Shown: positions 45,568 to 54,800 of the stretch, piece after piece
How positions within the stretch are numbered: position 1 is the first letter of the stretch
How the letters are laid out: each line of letters starts with the position of its first letter
Assembly (NCBI RefSeq): GCF_003259435.1
Contig: NZ_QLMA01000002.1
Location: 682,001 to 746,000 of the forward strand
Length of the DNA: 64,000 nucleotides
Source of the DNA: Chitinophaga dinghuensis
Lineage (GTDB): Bacteria; Bacteroidota; Bacteroidia; Chitinophagales; Chitinophagaceae
Direction of reading: 5' to 3'
Notes under the pieces: model-generated
The model's input: only the letters and a program-made list of their open reading frames with translations
Database searches by the model: none
What the model was told of the DNA's origin: nothing
Position numbers and translations under genes: made by a program

Positions 45568-47886
45568 ATGGCAAAGAAACTGAACAAGCAGGATGCATTA
45601 GACTATCATGCAAAAGGCAGGCCGGGTAAAATTGAAGTAGTACCTACGAAAAATACAAAATCTCAATGGGATCTCTCCCTCGCATACTCTCCAGGAGTAG
45701 CTGAACCATGTAAAGAGATTTTCAACGATGTAGAAAATGTCTATAAATACACCGCAAAAGGTAATCTGGTGGGCGTTATCAGTAATGGTACCGCTGTACT
45801 CGGATTGGGTGATATTGGTCCGGAAGCCAGTAAGCCGGTGATGGAAGGTAAAGGTGTGTTATTCAAAATCTTTGCTGACATTGATGTTTTTGATATTGAA
45901 TTAAATGCGAAAGATCCGGATAGCTTTGTGGCTGCCGTAAAAGCGCTGGAACCTACCTTCGGAGGTATTAATCTGGAGGATATTAAGAGTCCTGAATGCT
46001 TTGAGATCGAAGAAAGGCTGCGTAAAGAGCTGAAGATACCAATAATGCACGACGACCAGCATGGTACGGCGATCATTTCAAGTGCTGCATTGCTCAATGG
46101 GCTGGAACTCGTAAAAAAGAAAATTGAAAAGGTTAAGATCGTAGTAAACGGTGCTGGCGCCGCTGCTATGGCCTGCGTTCGCCTCTATTTAGCATTGGGC
46201 GCGAAGCTGGAAAACTTCATCTTATTTGATAAAGACGGTGTGCTGAACACAGAACGTAAAGATCTGGGTCCGATGCACATGCAGTTTGCTACCAAATCTA
46301 AAGTGAAAACCCTGGCAGAAGCCATGAAGGATGCAGATGTATTCCTGGGTCTTTCTGTGGGTAATGTGGTTACGCCTGAGATGATTAAGAGCATGGGTAA
46401 AAACCCTATCGTAATGGCAATGGCTAACCCTGATCCGGAAATCGCTTACGATACAGCTGTGGCGGCACGTCCGGATGTAATCATGGCGACAGGTCGCTCT
46501 GATTATCCTAACCAGGTGAACAACGTATTGGGCTTCCCTTACATCTTCCGTGGCGCCCTCGACGTAAGAGCTACTGAAATCAACGAGGAAATGAAACTCG
46601 CTGCTGTAAGAGCCCTCGCTGAACTGGCGAAATCTCCGGTTCCGGATATCGTGAACCTCGCTTACAATGAGAAGAATATCACTTTCGGTCCTAAATATAT
46701 CATTCCAAAACCACTGGACCCGCGTTTGCTTAGCACTGTAGCTCCTGCAGTAGCTAAAGCGGCTATGGACAGCGGTGTAGCGCATCATCCAATCACCGAC
46801 TGGGATGCTTACAGACAGGAATTGAATGGCCGTCTGGGTCTGGATAATCAACTGTTCCGCGTAATCGGTACCAAAGCGCGCCGTGATCCAAGGAAAGTTG
46901 TATTCGCGGAAGCGGATAATATCAAGATCCTGAAAGCTGCTCAGGTAGTAAACGATGAAGGTATTGCATACCCAATCCTCCTGGGTAATGAAGCCCGTAT
47001 CCGTGGCCTCATGCACGAACATTCTATCGAAATTGAAGATGCTGTTATCATCGATCCTAAGAGCGATGAAATGCAGGACAAACGTCATCAGTTTGGTGAG
47101 CTGTTCTTCGAAAAACGCAAGCGTAAAGGATTTAACATGTACGAAGCGAAGAAAGTAATGCGTGAGCGTAACTACTTCGGTTGTATGATGGTGGAAACCG
47201 GCGAAGCAGATGCACTGATCTCCGGTCTGACCCGTAAATATCCTGATACCATCCGTCCGGCATTGCAGGTAATCGGTATGGAAGAAGGCGTGAACAAAGT
47301 GGCTGGTATGTATATCATCCAAACCAAACGTGGTCCTTTGTTCCTGGCAGATACCACTGTTAACTTCAATCCTACTGCGGAAGAACTGGCTGATATTACA
47401 CTGATGGTGGCAAAAGAAGTACAACACTTCAATATCACTCCTCGCATTGCGATGTTATCTTATTCCAACTTCGGTTCCAGTCCAACCCCTGAGGCACAAC
47501 TGGTAGCCAAAGCGCGTGAAATCGTTAAACAACGCAATCCTTCTCTGATTGTTGACGGGGAAATCCAGGCGGCAATGGCCTTTAACAAGGAAATTCTGCA
47601 GGATAACTATCCGTTTACCGAATTGCTGGAAGGCGAAGTGAATACCCTCATCTTCCCTAACCTCACTGCCGGTAACGTTGCTTATAACCTCCTGCAGGAA
47701 GTTGCTGGATTCGATGCAATCGGTCCTGTACTGCTGGGTATGAAGAAACCTGTACACATCCTGCAATTGGGCAGTACTGTACGCCAGATCGTGAACATGG
47801 TAAACATCGCGGTGGTGGATGCACAGGAAAAATGTTGCAGAGACAAAAAAGCAGAGGAGAAATCCAAAGGTAAAAAGAAGAAATAA
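45568..47886 (+). CDS. maeB: NADP-dependent malic enzyme with C-terminal phosphotransacetylase-like domain
   Basis: Oxidative decarboxylation of malate to pyruvate with NADPH production. N-terminal malic enzyme domain (about 1-430): SLAYSPGVAEPCKEI, GLGDIGPEASKPVMEGK, HDDQHGTAIIS and the Rossmann loop VVNGAGAAAMACVRL. The C-terminal about 330 residues form a phosphotransacetylase-like domain (KVVFAEADNIKILKAAQ, LFLADTTVNFNPTAEE, MLSYSNFGSSPTPEAQ) that in MaeB enzymes serves allosteric control by acetyl-CoA. It is 772 residues from ATG 45568; the frame extends to 45535 only through a TTG start. A TATATTGC element precedes it. Confidence 0.95.
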   Translation: MAKKLNKQDALDYHAKGRPGKIEVVPTKNTKSQWDLSLAYSPGVAEPCKEIFNDVENVYKYTAKGNLVGVISNGTAVLGLGDIGPEASKPVMEGKGVLFKIFADIDVFDIELNAKDPDSFVAAVKALEPTFGGINLEDIKSPECFEIEERLRKELKIPIMHDDQHGTAIISSAALLNGLELVKKKIEKVKIVVNGAGAAAMACVRLYLALGAKLENFILFDKDGVLNTERKDLGPMHMQFATKSKVKTLAEAMKDADVFLGLSVGNVVTPEMIKSMGKNPIVMAMANPDPEIAYDTAVAARPDVIMATGRSDYPNQVNNVLGFPYIFRGALDVRATEINEEMKLAAVRALAELAKSPVPDIVNLAYNEKNITFGPKYIIPKPLDPRLLSTVAPAVAKAAMDSGVAHHPITDWDAYRQELNGRLGLDNQLFRVIGTKARRDPRKVVFAEADNIKILKAAQVVNDEGIAYPILLGNEARIRGLMHEHSIEIEDAVIIDPKSDEMQDKRHQFGELFFEKRKRKGFNMYEAKKVMRERNYFGCMMVETGEADALISGLTRKYPDTIRPALQVIGMEEGVNKVAGMYIIQTKRGPLFLADTTVNFNPTAEELADITLMVAKEVQHFNITPRIAMLSYSNFGSSPTPEAQLVAKAREIVKQRNPSLIVDGEIQAAMAFNKEILQDNYPFTELLEGEVNTLIFPNLTAGNVAYNLLQEVAGFDAIGPVLLGMKKPVHILQLGSTVRQIVNMVNIAVVDAQEKCCRDKKAEEKSKGKKKK

Positions 47887-47908
47887 GTCCAGCCGGATTA
47901 TTAATAAA

Positions 47909-47963
47909 GCTATCAGCGTGAGGATACGGGTCTCCCCGTCATCTTCGCGCTGATGGCTTTTTT
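47909..47963 (+). terminator. Terminator of maeB
   Basis: Long imperfect hairpin, outer arms GCTATCAGCG and CGCTGATGGC, inner GGATACGGG/CCCGTCATC, then six T. Confidence 0.8.
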
Positions 47964-47999
47964 GCTTCATCCTGTCTGCATTTTTGGTATATTTATCAC

Positions 48000-49031
48000 A
48001 TGCAGCAGATTTCCAAAAAGAAGATTTTCTTTCCGATAAACCAGGCTTTCCGTAATTACCTCAAACTGTATGAACGGGAGATGAAACTGCCTGTGGATTA
48101 CCAGGAGCTTCGGTATTACGAATCTTCCATTCCGGTGTATGATAAGGAAGGGAAAGATACCCTCTGGGAAACGGTTTTCTATCCGCAAAGCATGATGGCT
48201 CCCATTCATGCAGGATTGAAGCGGATATATTCCATTCTTAAAGCCGGTGGGGATCAGACGGCGGAAGAACACCTGCATATTGAACGGATTGATTACTGCA
48301 CATTCGGCAACAGCCATCCTTTTCGCATTAAGATTGTCAATAATTACAACGAAGTATACGATTATTTCTATATCAAGATAGCTGATGCATCTCGCATCTA
48401 CGGCCTTGAACTGGAGCATATCCTGTCTCCTTACTGGATGAATTTCCTCATAGATCGGAATACCCTTGTGGAGGAGCATATTGCCGGGGTTCCAGGAGAT
48501 CAGTTTATCCTGCATTACCTGGACCGTCCTGAGTTTAACCCTAAGCGTATTGCCAAGGAGTTTGTGAAATTCAATGAACGCTGCTTTGTGCGGCTGCTGG
48601 GGGATATGCGTAGCTATAACTTTGTATTCGATATTACGCCCGACTTCGACGATGTGCAGTTTCGCATACGCGCTATCGATTTCGATCAGCAATTCTATGA
48701 AGGTAAGCGTACGCTGTATATGCCACAATACTTTAAGGAGAACCGGGTATTTGTGGATCTGGCTATCAAGCATCTGAATGCGGAAGTGGTAAAACAATAC
48801 CAGCAGGAGGAACGCGCCCTCATGGCACGGAGGCTGAAAGTTCAGCGCCATAGGATCAAGGACTTGCGGGATGTAATCATGACAGATCGTGTATCCTTCC
48901 CCGAGAAGATTCACCAGTTGGGTGAAGAGCTGGCGCAGTATTACCATGATCCGGTATTTGCCAGATGTAAATCCATGGGCGAAATTGTCGAGCGTAGCCT
49001 CAAACGCTTGCTGGTGAGTAGTTTGAAATAG
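48000..49031 (+). CDS. Unknown protein with kinase-like (APH/protein-kinase fold) signatures
   Basis: Not a family I can name. The 343-residue soluble protein shows, in the right order, pieces of a protein-kinase-like core. A strand lysine lies in DYFYIKIAD (K126), glutamates in YGLELEHIL (E137/E139), and a hinge-like LVEEHIAGVPGD (156-167) follows. A catalytic-loop-like LLGDMRSYN (D202, N207; same D-x4-N spacing as kinases) and a metal-binding-like RAIDFDQQ (D227) come next. The usual catalytic-loop His is Leu-Gly here. The C-terminal 100 residues are helical and basic (RRLKVQRHRIKDL). It is followed 62 bases later by mlaE. The kinase reading is an inference; no substrate is proposed. Confidence 0.6.
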   Translation: MQQISKKKIFFPINQAFRNYLKLYEREMKLPVDYQELRYYESSIPVYDKEGKDTLWETVFYPQSMMAPIHAGLKRIYSILKAGGDQTAEEHLHIERIDYCTFGNSHPFRIKIVNNYNEVYDYFYIKIADASRIYGLELEHILSPYWMNFLIDRNTLVEEHIAGVPGDQFILHYLDRPEFNPKRIAKEFVKFNERCFVRLLGDMRSYNFVFDITPDFDDVQFRIRAIDFDQQFYEGKRTLYMPQYFKENRVFVDLAIKHLNAEVVKQYQQEERALMARRLKVQRHRIKDLRDVIMTDRVSFPEKIHQLGEELAQYYHDPVFARCKSMGEIVERSLKRLLVSSLK

Positions 49032-49078
49032 GTTGTTGATTTAATCTGAAATTCGGGTACGATTGAAAAAATCTGTCA

Positions 49079-49086
49079 TATCTTTG
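49079..49086 (+). promoter_or_regulatory. Putative -7 box TATCTTTG of mlaEF
   Basis: TAnnTTTG match ending 7 bases before the mlaE start, suggesting the transporter genes have their own near-leaderless transcript. Confidence 0.45.
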
Positions 49087-49093
49087 GCCGGTT

Positions 49094-49837
49094 ATGGAGT
49101 TTAAATTCTTCTATCATTTCGGAAACTATTTACTGATGCTGAAAGGCATGTTTTCCCGTCCGGAGAACATGAAGATGTACTGGAAACAGTTCATGCAGCA
49201 ATGTGTGGATATTGGCGTAGGGTCGTTTGGGATAGTGTTTATTATTTCGTTGTTCATGGGAGGCGTTACCACCCTGCAAACGGCCTACCAGTTAGTAAGC
49301 CCGGTTATACCCAAGAGTACAATTGCCCAGGTAGTACGGGATACCATTATCCTGGAATTCGCCCCAACCCTTACCAGTATTGTATTGGCGGGTGTCGTTG
49401 GGTCTAAAATAGCCTCTGAGCTGGGTAATATGAGAGTCTCCGAACAAATTGATGCCCTGGAAATCATGGGTATTAATACCAAAGGTTATCTGATCCTGCC
49501 TAAAATCCTGGCTGGCATATTAATGGTTCCAGTACTGGTATGTATTTCCGGGTTTCTGGGCGTATGGGGCGGTAAGGAAGCAGGCGTATTGTCTGGCATT
49601 ATTTCCGCAGATCAGTTCCTGATGGGTTTGAGACAGGAATTCCGTGCTTATAATGTATTCTTTGCTTTGTCCAAATCATTCTTCTTCGGCTTGATTATTA
49701 CCAGCGTATCTGCCTATTACGGCTATAACGTAAGAGGAGGCGCGCTGGAAATTGGTAAGGCCAGTACCACCGCAGTAGTGGTGAGCTGCGTACTTATTCT
49801 ATTTATGGACTATGCCCTGACAGCCATTTTGCTGTAA
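49094..49837 (+). CDS. mlaE: MlaE family ABC transporter permease
   Basis: Inner-membrane permease of the Mla-type phospholipid transport system that maintains outer-membrane lipid asymmetry. Length 247 with five or six hydrophobic segments. Family markers include FGIVFIISLFMGGVTTLQTAYQL, FAPTLTSIVLAGVVGSKIASELG, the cytoplasmic MRVSEQIDALEIMGIN loop (contacts the ATPase) and a late VVVSCVLILFMDYALTAIL. The ATPase gene begins 16 bases downstream. The substrate-binding MlaD protein is not directly adjacent in this window. Confidence 0.93.
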   Translation: MEFKFFYHFGNYLLMLKGMFSRPENMKMYWKQFMQQCVDIGVGSFGIVFIISLFMGGVTTLQTAYQLVSPVIPKSTIAQVVRDTIILEFAPTLTSIVLAGVVGSKIASELGNMRVSEQIDALEIMGINTKGYLILPKILAGILMVPVLVCISGFLGVWGGKEAGVLSGIISADQFLMGLRQEFRAYNVFFALSKSFFFGLIITSVSAYYGYNVRGGALEIGKASTTAVVVSCVLILFMDYALTAILL

Positions 49838-49853
49838 GTAATTACAATGTATC

Positions 49854-50687
49854 ATGATCGAACTGCAAGACATAAAAAAAGGCTTTGGCGATAAGGAGAT
49901 ATTAAAAGGCGTATCTGCTGTAATGGAATCCGGTAAGGTAAATCTTATCATCGGTTCCAGTGGTAGCGGAAAAACGGTGATGATGAAATGCATGGTAGGC
50001 TTGATTGAAGTGGATGCAGGCATCATAAAATATGACGGACAGAACTTTTCGGGGATGGATAACCAACAGCGTAAAGAAATCCGTCAGAAAATCGGTATGC
50101 TTTTCCAGGGATCTGCCCTGTTCGACAGTATGACTGTTGAGCAAAATGTGATGTTTCCCCTGGATATGTTTGGTACAGGCAGCTACCGCGACAAGAAAAA
50201 GCGGGTGGCAGAATGTCTGGAACGTGTGAACTTGAAAGACGCCGCCAAGAAATTCCCTGCAGAGATCTCCGGAGGGATGAAAAAAAGGGTAGGGATTGCC
50301 CGTGCGATCGTACTAAACCCCAAATACCTGTTCTGTGACGAGCCGAACTCCGGTCTTGACCCGCAGACTTCCCTGCTGATAGATCAGCTGATCAAGGAGT
50401 TGACGCTGGAATACAATATTACCACTGTGATCAATACCCACGATATGAACACCGTAATGGAAAGCGGGGACCATATCGTTTATATGTATCAAGGTCAGAA
50501 ACAGTGGGAAGGCACCAATAAGGATATCGTTTTCAGCAATGACCAACTGCTGAATGACTTTATCTTCGCATCTGAATTCCTCCGTGAAGCCAAAGAAATG
50601 AGACAAACAGAGCTGTATAGTAGCGGAAAATGGAAGGAGGAGACTAAAAGAGAGGCTCCTGGCAATGGAGGGGAACAGAAAAAATAA
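49854..50687 (+). CDS. mlaF: MlaF family ABC transporter ATP-binding protein
   Basis: ATPase energising MlaE-type lipid transport. Walker A GSSGSGKT (34-41, K40), Q-loop MLFQGSALFDSMTVEQNV, signature ISGGMKKRV, Walker B YLFCDEPNSGLDP and H-loop VINTHDMN. Length 277 is slightly longer than typical because of a charged tail (KWKEETKREAPGNGGEQKK). It lies 16 bases after mlaE and is surely cotranscribed. Confidence 0.93.
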   Translation: MIELQDIKKGFGDKEILKGVSAVMESGKVNLIIGSSGSGKTVMMKCMVGLIEVDAGIIKYDGQNFSGMDNQQRKEIRQKIGMLFQGSALFDSMTVEQNVMFPLDMFGTGSYRDKKKRVAECLERVNLKDAAKKFPAEISGGMKKRVGIARAIVLNPKYLFCDEPNSGLDPQTSLLIDQLIKELTLEYNITTVINTHDMNTVMESGDHIVYMYQGQKQWEGTNKDIVFSNDQLLNDFIFASEFLREAKEMRQTELYSSGKWKEETKREAPGNGGEQKK

Positions 50688-50735
50688 GCAGATAAACAAT
50701 GTTTAGTATCCGGCTTTTATCCTGAAAGGTGCTAA

Positions 50736-50767
50736 ATTGCAGAATTGTTCAAATCAGCTTATTTTTG
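50736..50767 (+). promoter_or_regulatory. Putative promoter of sucD
   Basis: ATTG (50736-50739), 20 bases, then TATTTTTG (50760-50767). This is close to the TTTG-N19-TAnnTTTG consensus; the predicted leader to ATG 50820 is about 45 bases. Confidence 0.55.
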
Positions 50768-50819
50768 CCGGACCGCAGAAGTAAACATATTAAAATAATA
50801 AACCAATAAAACAAGCGCG

Positions 50820-51707
50820 ATGAGTGTTTTAGTTAATAAGGATAGTAAGGTGATTGTGCAGGGATTTACCGGTACTGAAGGTACTTTCCACGCCACACAG
50901 ATGATCGATTACGGAACCAATGTAGTAGGTGGTGTTACGCCAGGTAAAGGTGGTACTTCTCACCTGGAGCGCCCGGTATTCAATACCGTAGCGGATGCTG
51001 TAAAAGCAACCGGCGCCAACGTATCTATCATTTTTGTGCCGCCAGCATTTGCTGCTGATGCGATCATGGAAGCTGCTGAAGCAGGTGTTGCCCTGGTGGT
51101 ATGTATCACAGAAGGTATTCCTGTTCAGGATATGGTGAAAGCTAAAAACTTCCTGGTAGGTACTAATACTCGCCTCATCGGACCTAACTGCCCTGGCGTT
51201 ATCACTGCGGAAGAAGCGAAAGTAGGTATCATGCCTGGCTTCATCTTCAAAAAAGGTAAAATCGGTATCGTTTCTAAATCCGGTACTTTGACATACGAAG
51301 CTGCTGACCAGGTTGTTAAAGCTGGTCTGGGTGTTTCTACCGCTATCGGTATCGGTGGAGATCCAATCATCGGTACTCCAACCAAAGAAGCTGTTGAACT
51401 CCTGATGAACGATCCGGAAACTGAAGGTATCATCATGATCGGTGAAATCGGCGGTAGCATGGAAGCTGACGCTGCTCGTTGGATCAAAGAATTCGGTACC
51501 AAACCAGTTGTAGGTTTCATCGCTGGCCAGACTGCTCCTCCAGGCCGTCGTATGGGTCACGCTGGCGCTATCATCGGTGGTGCTGAAGATACTGCTGCTG
51601 CTAAAATGAAAATCATGGAAGAATGTGGTATTCACGTAGTAGAAAGCCCTGCTAACATTGGTAAAACAATGGCAGAAGTACTGAGCAAAAAAGCAGCAAT
51701 GGCTTAA
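50820..51707 (+). CDS. sucD: Succinate-CoA ligase, alpha subunit
   Basis: TCA-cycle enzyme converting succinyl-CoA to succinate with ATP or GTP formation. CoA-binding Rossmann domain: [27 protein letters not shown], then IGPNCPGVI. The phosphorylated active-site His is H247 in [13 protein letters not shown]. Length 295 is canonical. The beta subunit gene sucC is not in the window, so the two subunits are encoded apart. Codon use is visibly biased toward a small codon set, as for highly expressed genes. Confidence 0.97.
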   Translation: MSVLVNKDSKVIVQGFTGTEGTFHATQMIDYGTNVVGGVTPGKGGTSHLERPVFNTVADAVKATGANVSIIFVPPAFAADAIMEAAEAGVALVVCITEGIPVQDMVKAKNFLVGTNTRLIGPNCPGVITAEEAKVGIMPGFIFKKGKIGIVSKSGTLTYEAADQVVKAGLGVSTAIGIGGDPIIGTPTKEAVELLMNDPETEGIIMIGEIGGSMEADAARWIKEFGTKPVVGFIAGQTAPPGRRMGHAGAIIGGAEDTAAAKMKIMEECGIHVVESPANIGKTMAEVLSKKAAMA

Positions 51708-51730
51708 TCCATTCGCTGTCAATTATACTT

Positions 51731-51784
51731 GGAAAGGTGGAGAGTAACGGGATGTTTCCCTGTGCTTTCCACCTTTTCCCTTTT
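51731..51784 (+). terminator. Terminator of sucD
   Basis: Arms AAAGGTGGA and TCCACCTTT with a 26-base loop that contains a small GGG/CCC pair, followed by TCCCTTTT. It ends about 20 bases before the next ATG. Confidence 0.65.
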
Positions 51785-51806
51785 GTTAACATAAATGTAA
51801 CCCAAT

Positions 51807-54800
51807 ATGCGAGTCCTTGCAGCCTTATGCATTGTATTAACCTTTAGTGTACAAACTCTTATGGCCCAATCCGATTTTAGTAATTCCTGGAAAGAAGTAG
51901 ACCAACTGGTAGCAAAGGGACTTACTTCCTCCGCTCTGAAAAAAACTGATGAGATCTATCAGCAGGCAAAAACTGCTAAGAATGAACAACAGGTCATCAA
52001 AGCCCTGATGTTTCAGCTTCGCTTTGCCAGTAGCCTCAAGGATAGTAGCCTGGACTACGGTATGAGCCGACTGAATAGCGAAATCGCGTCTGCCAGCGGC
52101 CCAGCCAAAGCCATTCTCCAAAGCATGAAAGCGGAAGTCCTCTGGACTTACCTACGCCAGAACAGATATATTCTGATTGGCCGCACGGATGTAAAGGAGG
52201 ATAAAAACCAGGATATCCGCACCTGGTCTCCTGAGAAGCTGAATGCAGCTATTGCGGAGGAATATGCCGCCTCCCTCTCTCAACCGGAAATTATCCAGCA
52301 ACAGCCAATATCCGCCTGGCCAGCCGTAGTTGATCAGGGTACCAATACCACCAAACTTGTACCCACACTCTATGATCTGCTGGCTAATCGCGTGATCTAT
52401 TACTACAAATCTGGTGCAAATGACTTCAATAAGCCGGCTAACCAATTTGAACTGGAAGACCCTGCCGCTTTTGCGCCCGCTGCAACCTTTGTTGAACATA
52501 CCTTCACATCAACAGATGATGCCAGCCTGCAATTCAAAGCCATTCAATTATATCAGCAGCTGATTCGCTTTCATCTGAACGATGCCGATAAAAGCGCCCT
52601 CGCTGCTGCGGATGTGGCCCGCCTGCAATATGTAAACCAGATAAGTGTTGCCTCCAATAAAAAGCAACTATATGAGCAGGTACTCCAGCAAATGTATGAG
52701 ACATACAAAAGCAATGAAATATCCGGAGAAGCCGCGGTAATGCTGGTACAGTCCCGTATTTCAGATATTAACATGTACGACTATACGCAGTCCGCAATTC
52801 CCGGAAATAAAGCAAGACTGCAAGCTGCGCTGACACTCTGCGATCAGGTCATCAAAGTATTTCCTAAAAGCACCGGCGCTGCTGATGCCTATAATTTGAA
52901 ACAATCTATTCTTCAGAAACAACTGGGACTGACGATAGAGAAAGTGAATGTGCCAGGACAAGCACTGCGTATCCTGTCTAAATACCGTAACCTCAGCAAA
53001 GTATACCTGAGAATTCTGTCAGTACCAGAAAACCTGACTAAGAATGATGGCGCATTTCAGCCATATCAGAATAATACCAAACAGGTGATCCGTCAGTTGA
53101 TGACCTCCAATACCGTTCGTACCTGGAGCCAGGAATTACCTGCAGGCGATGACCATATGTCGCACATGGTAGAATTAAAGGTAGACGCGCTACAGTCTGG
53201 TCTCTACGTATTGCTCATTAGCGATAATGAACAATTTAGCATGGAAGATGCTGTTACTGCCGGTCATCTTTTTACGGTATCTAACATTGCTTTCATGAGC
53301 AGGGACTCCCTGGTATATGCACTGAATCGTACAACAGGAGAGCCGCTGCCGGGTGCAACAGTTGAATTGTGGACTATTCCAAGTGCCCAGACGAAAGTGC
53401 CGTCTAAACTGGCTTTCACAGGAAAGACAGATAACAACGGGATGATCAATATCCGCTATAAGGTGAAAGATAATGCGGATAAATGGCTGAAGTGGACCTA
53501 CAAGCAGGATGTACTGTTGATGCCAAACTATTATAACTATGCATTCCAGATAAGCGATTATTCTTATGATAATGGAAGATCGGTTAAAGCGCCTTCGCCG
53601 GATGTCTTTTTCTTTACAGACCGAGGATTATATCGCCCAGGCCAAACCCTTTATTTCAAGGGAATTGCCATGCAGAAAGATAAAGATGTTGCCAGTGGCC
53701 ATATTCTACCGAACTTCAAAACAGCGGTAGAATTACATGATGCAAACGGAGAGTTAGTGGATTCTTTGGAAGTGGGCGCAAATGATTTCGGTGCGTTTTC
53801 CGGTAAGTTCACTATACCAATGGGACGCCTGACAGGTACCTATTCTTTGAAAACTACGAATAATGAAGGACAGTCCTATTTCCAGGTAGAAGAGTACAAA
53901 CGGCCGAAATTTGAAGTGACCTTCGAAGATGTAAAACAAGTTTATCGTGTAGGCGATACCGTTACTGCAAATGGTAAAGCAATTGCTTTTGCAGGCAATA
54001 ACATTGATAATGCTACAGTCTCTTACCGCGTAGTGCGCAGAACACATTTCCCTTATCCATGGATCAGAAGCTGGAAGCCATTTAACATCTCTTCACGGGA
54101 AATCAGTAATGGTAAGACTACCACCGATGCTAACGGAAAGTTCACCATTCAGTTCCCTGCCATTCCAGACAGATCAGTGGATACCGCTGTAATGCCTTAT
54201 TTCACCTATGAAGTATCTGTAGACATTACAGATATTAATGGAGAAACCCGTAGCGGCGTACAGTCCATCAATGCAGGATATAAAAGCATTGTAGCCACCG
54301 TAGATATTCCAAAATCTACTACAACTGCTGCATTGAATAAAATTAAAGTGGCTACCAATAACCTGAACGGCCATTTCGAACCCGCGTCTCTCCAGCTGAA
54401 ACTCCTGCCTATACAGCCAGAGAAGCGATTGATGCGAAACCGCTATTGGAATGTGCCAGATCAGTTTGTCTATACGAAAGAAGAATTTGTAAAATTATTC
54501 CCGCTGGATGTCTACAAGAATGAAGACGAGCTGGATGCCTGGCCTACGCTGCCTGCAATATATGATCAAAAGATGCAGAGCACACAGGATGGCGTATTAC
54601 AGCCTGGATTCCCTAAGCTGAAACCTGGTTATTACCGTCTGGAAGTAACTGCTACCCCAGGAGATAGCCAGACCGTTCTGCAGAAAGCTACCTTCCTGGT
54701 GGTAGATGAAAATAATCCCTCTATGGATTACCCACAGTATTCCTGGAGTTACACACCGGATAAAGAATATGAAATTGGCCAGACAGCCACTGTGAAATTA

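Noticed and set aside
46222..47427. 401-codon open frame opposite the malic enzyme gene
   Set aside because: Antisense shadow of a well-supported gene, with no recognisable domain and His/Phe-rich random-like composition.
47967..48947. 326-codon open frame opposite the kinase-like gene
   Set aside because: The plus-strand frame has structured motifs, an ATG right after the maeB terminator and sensible spacing to mlaE; the minus frame has none of these.
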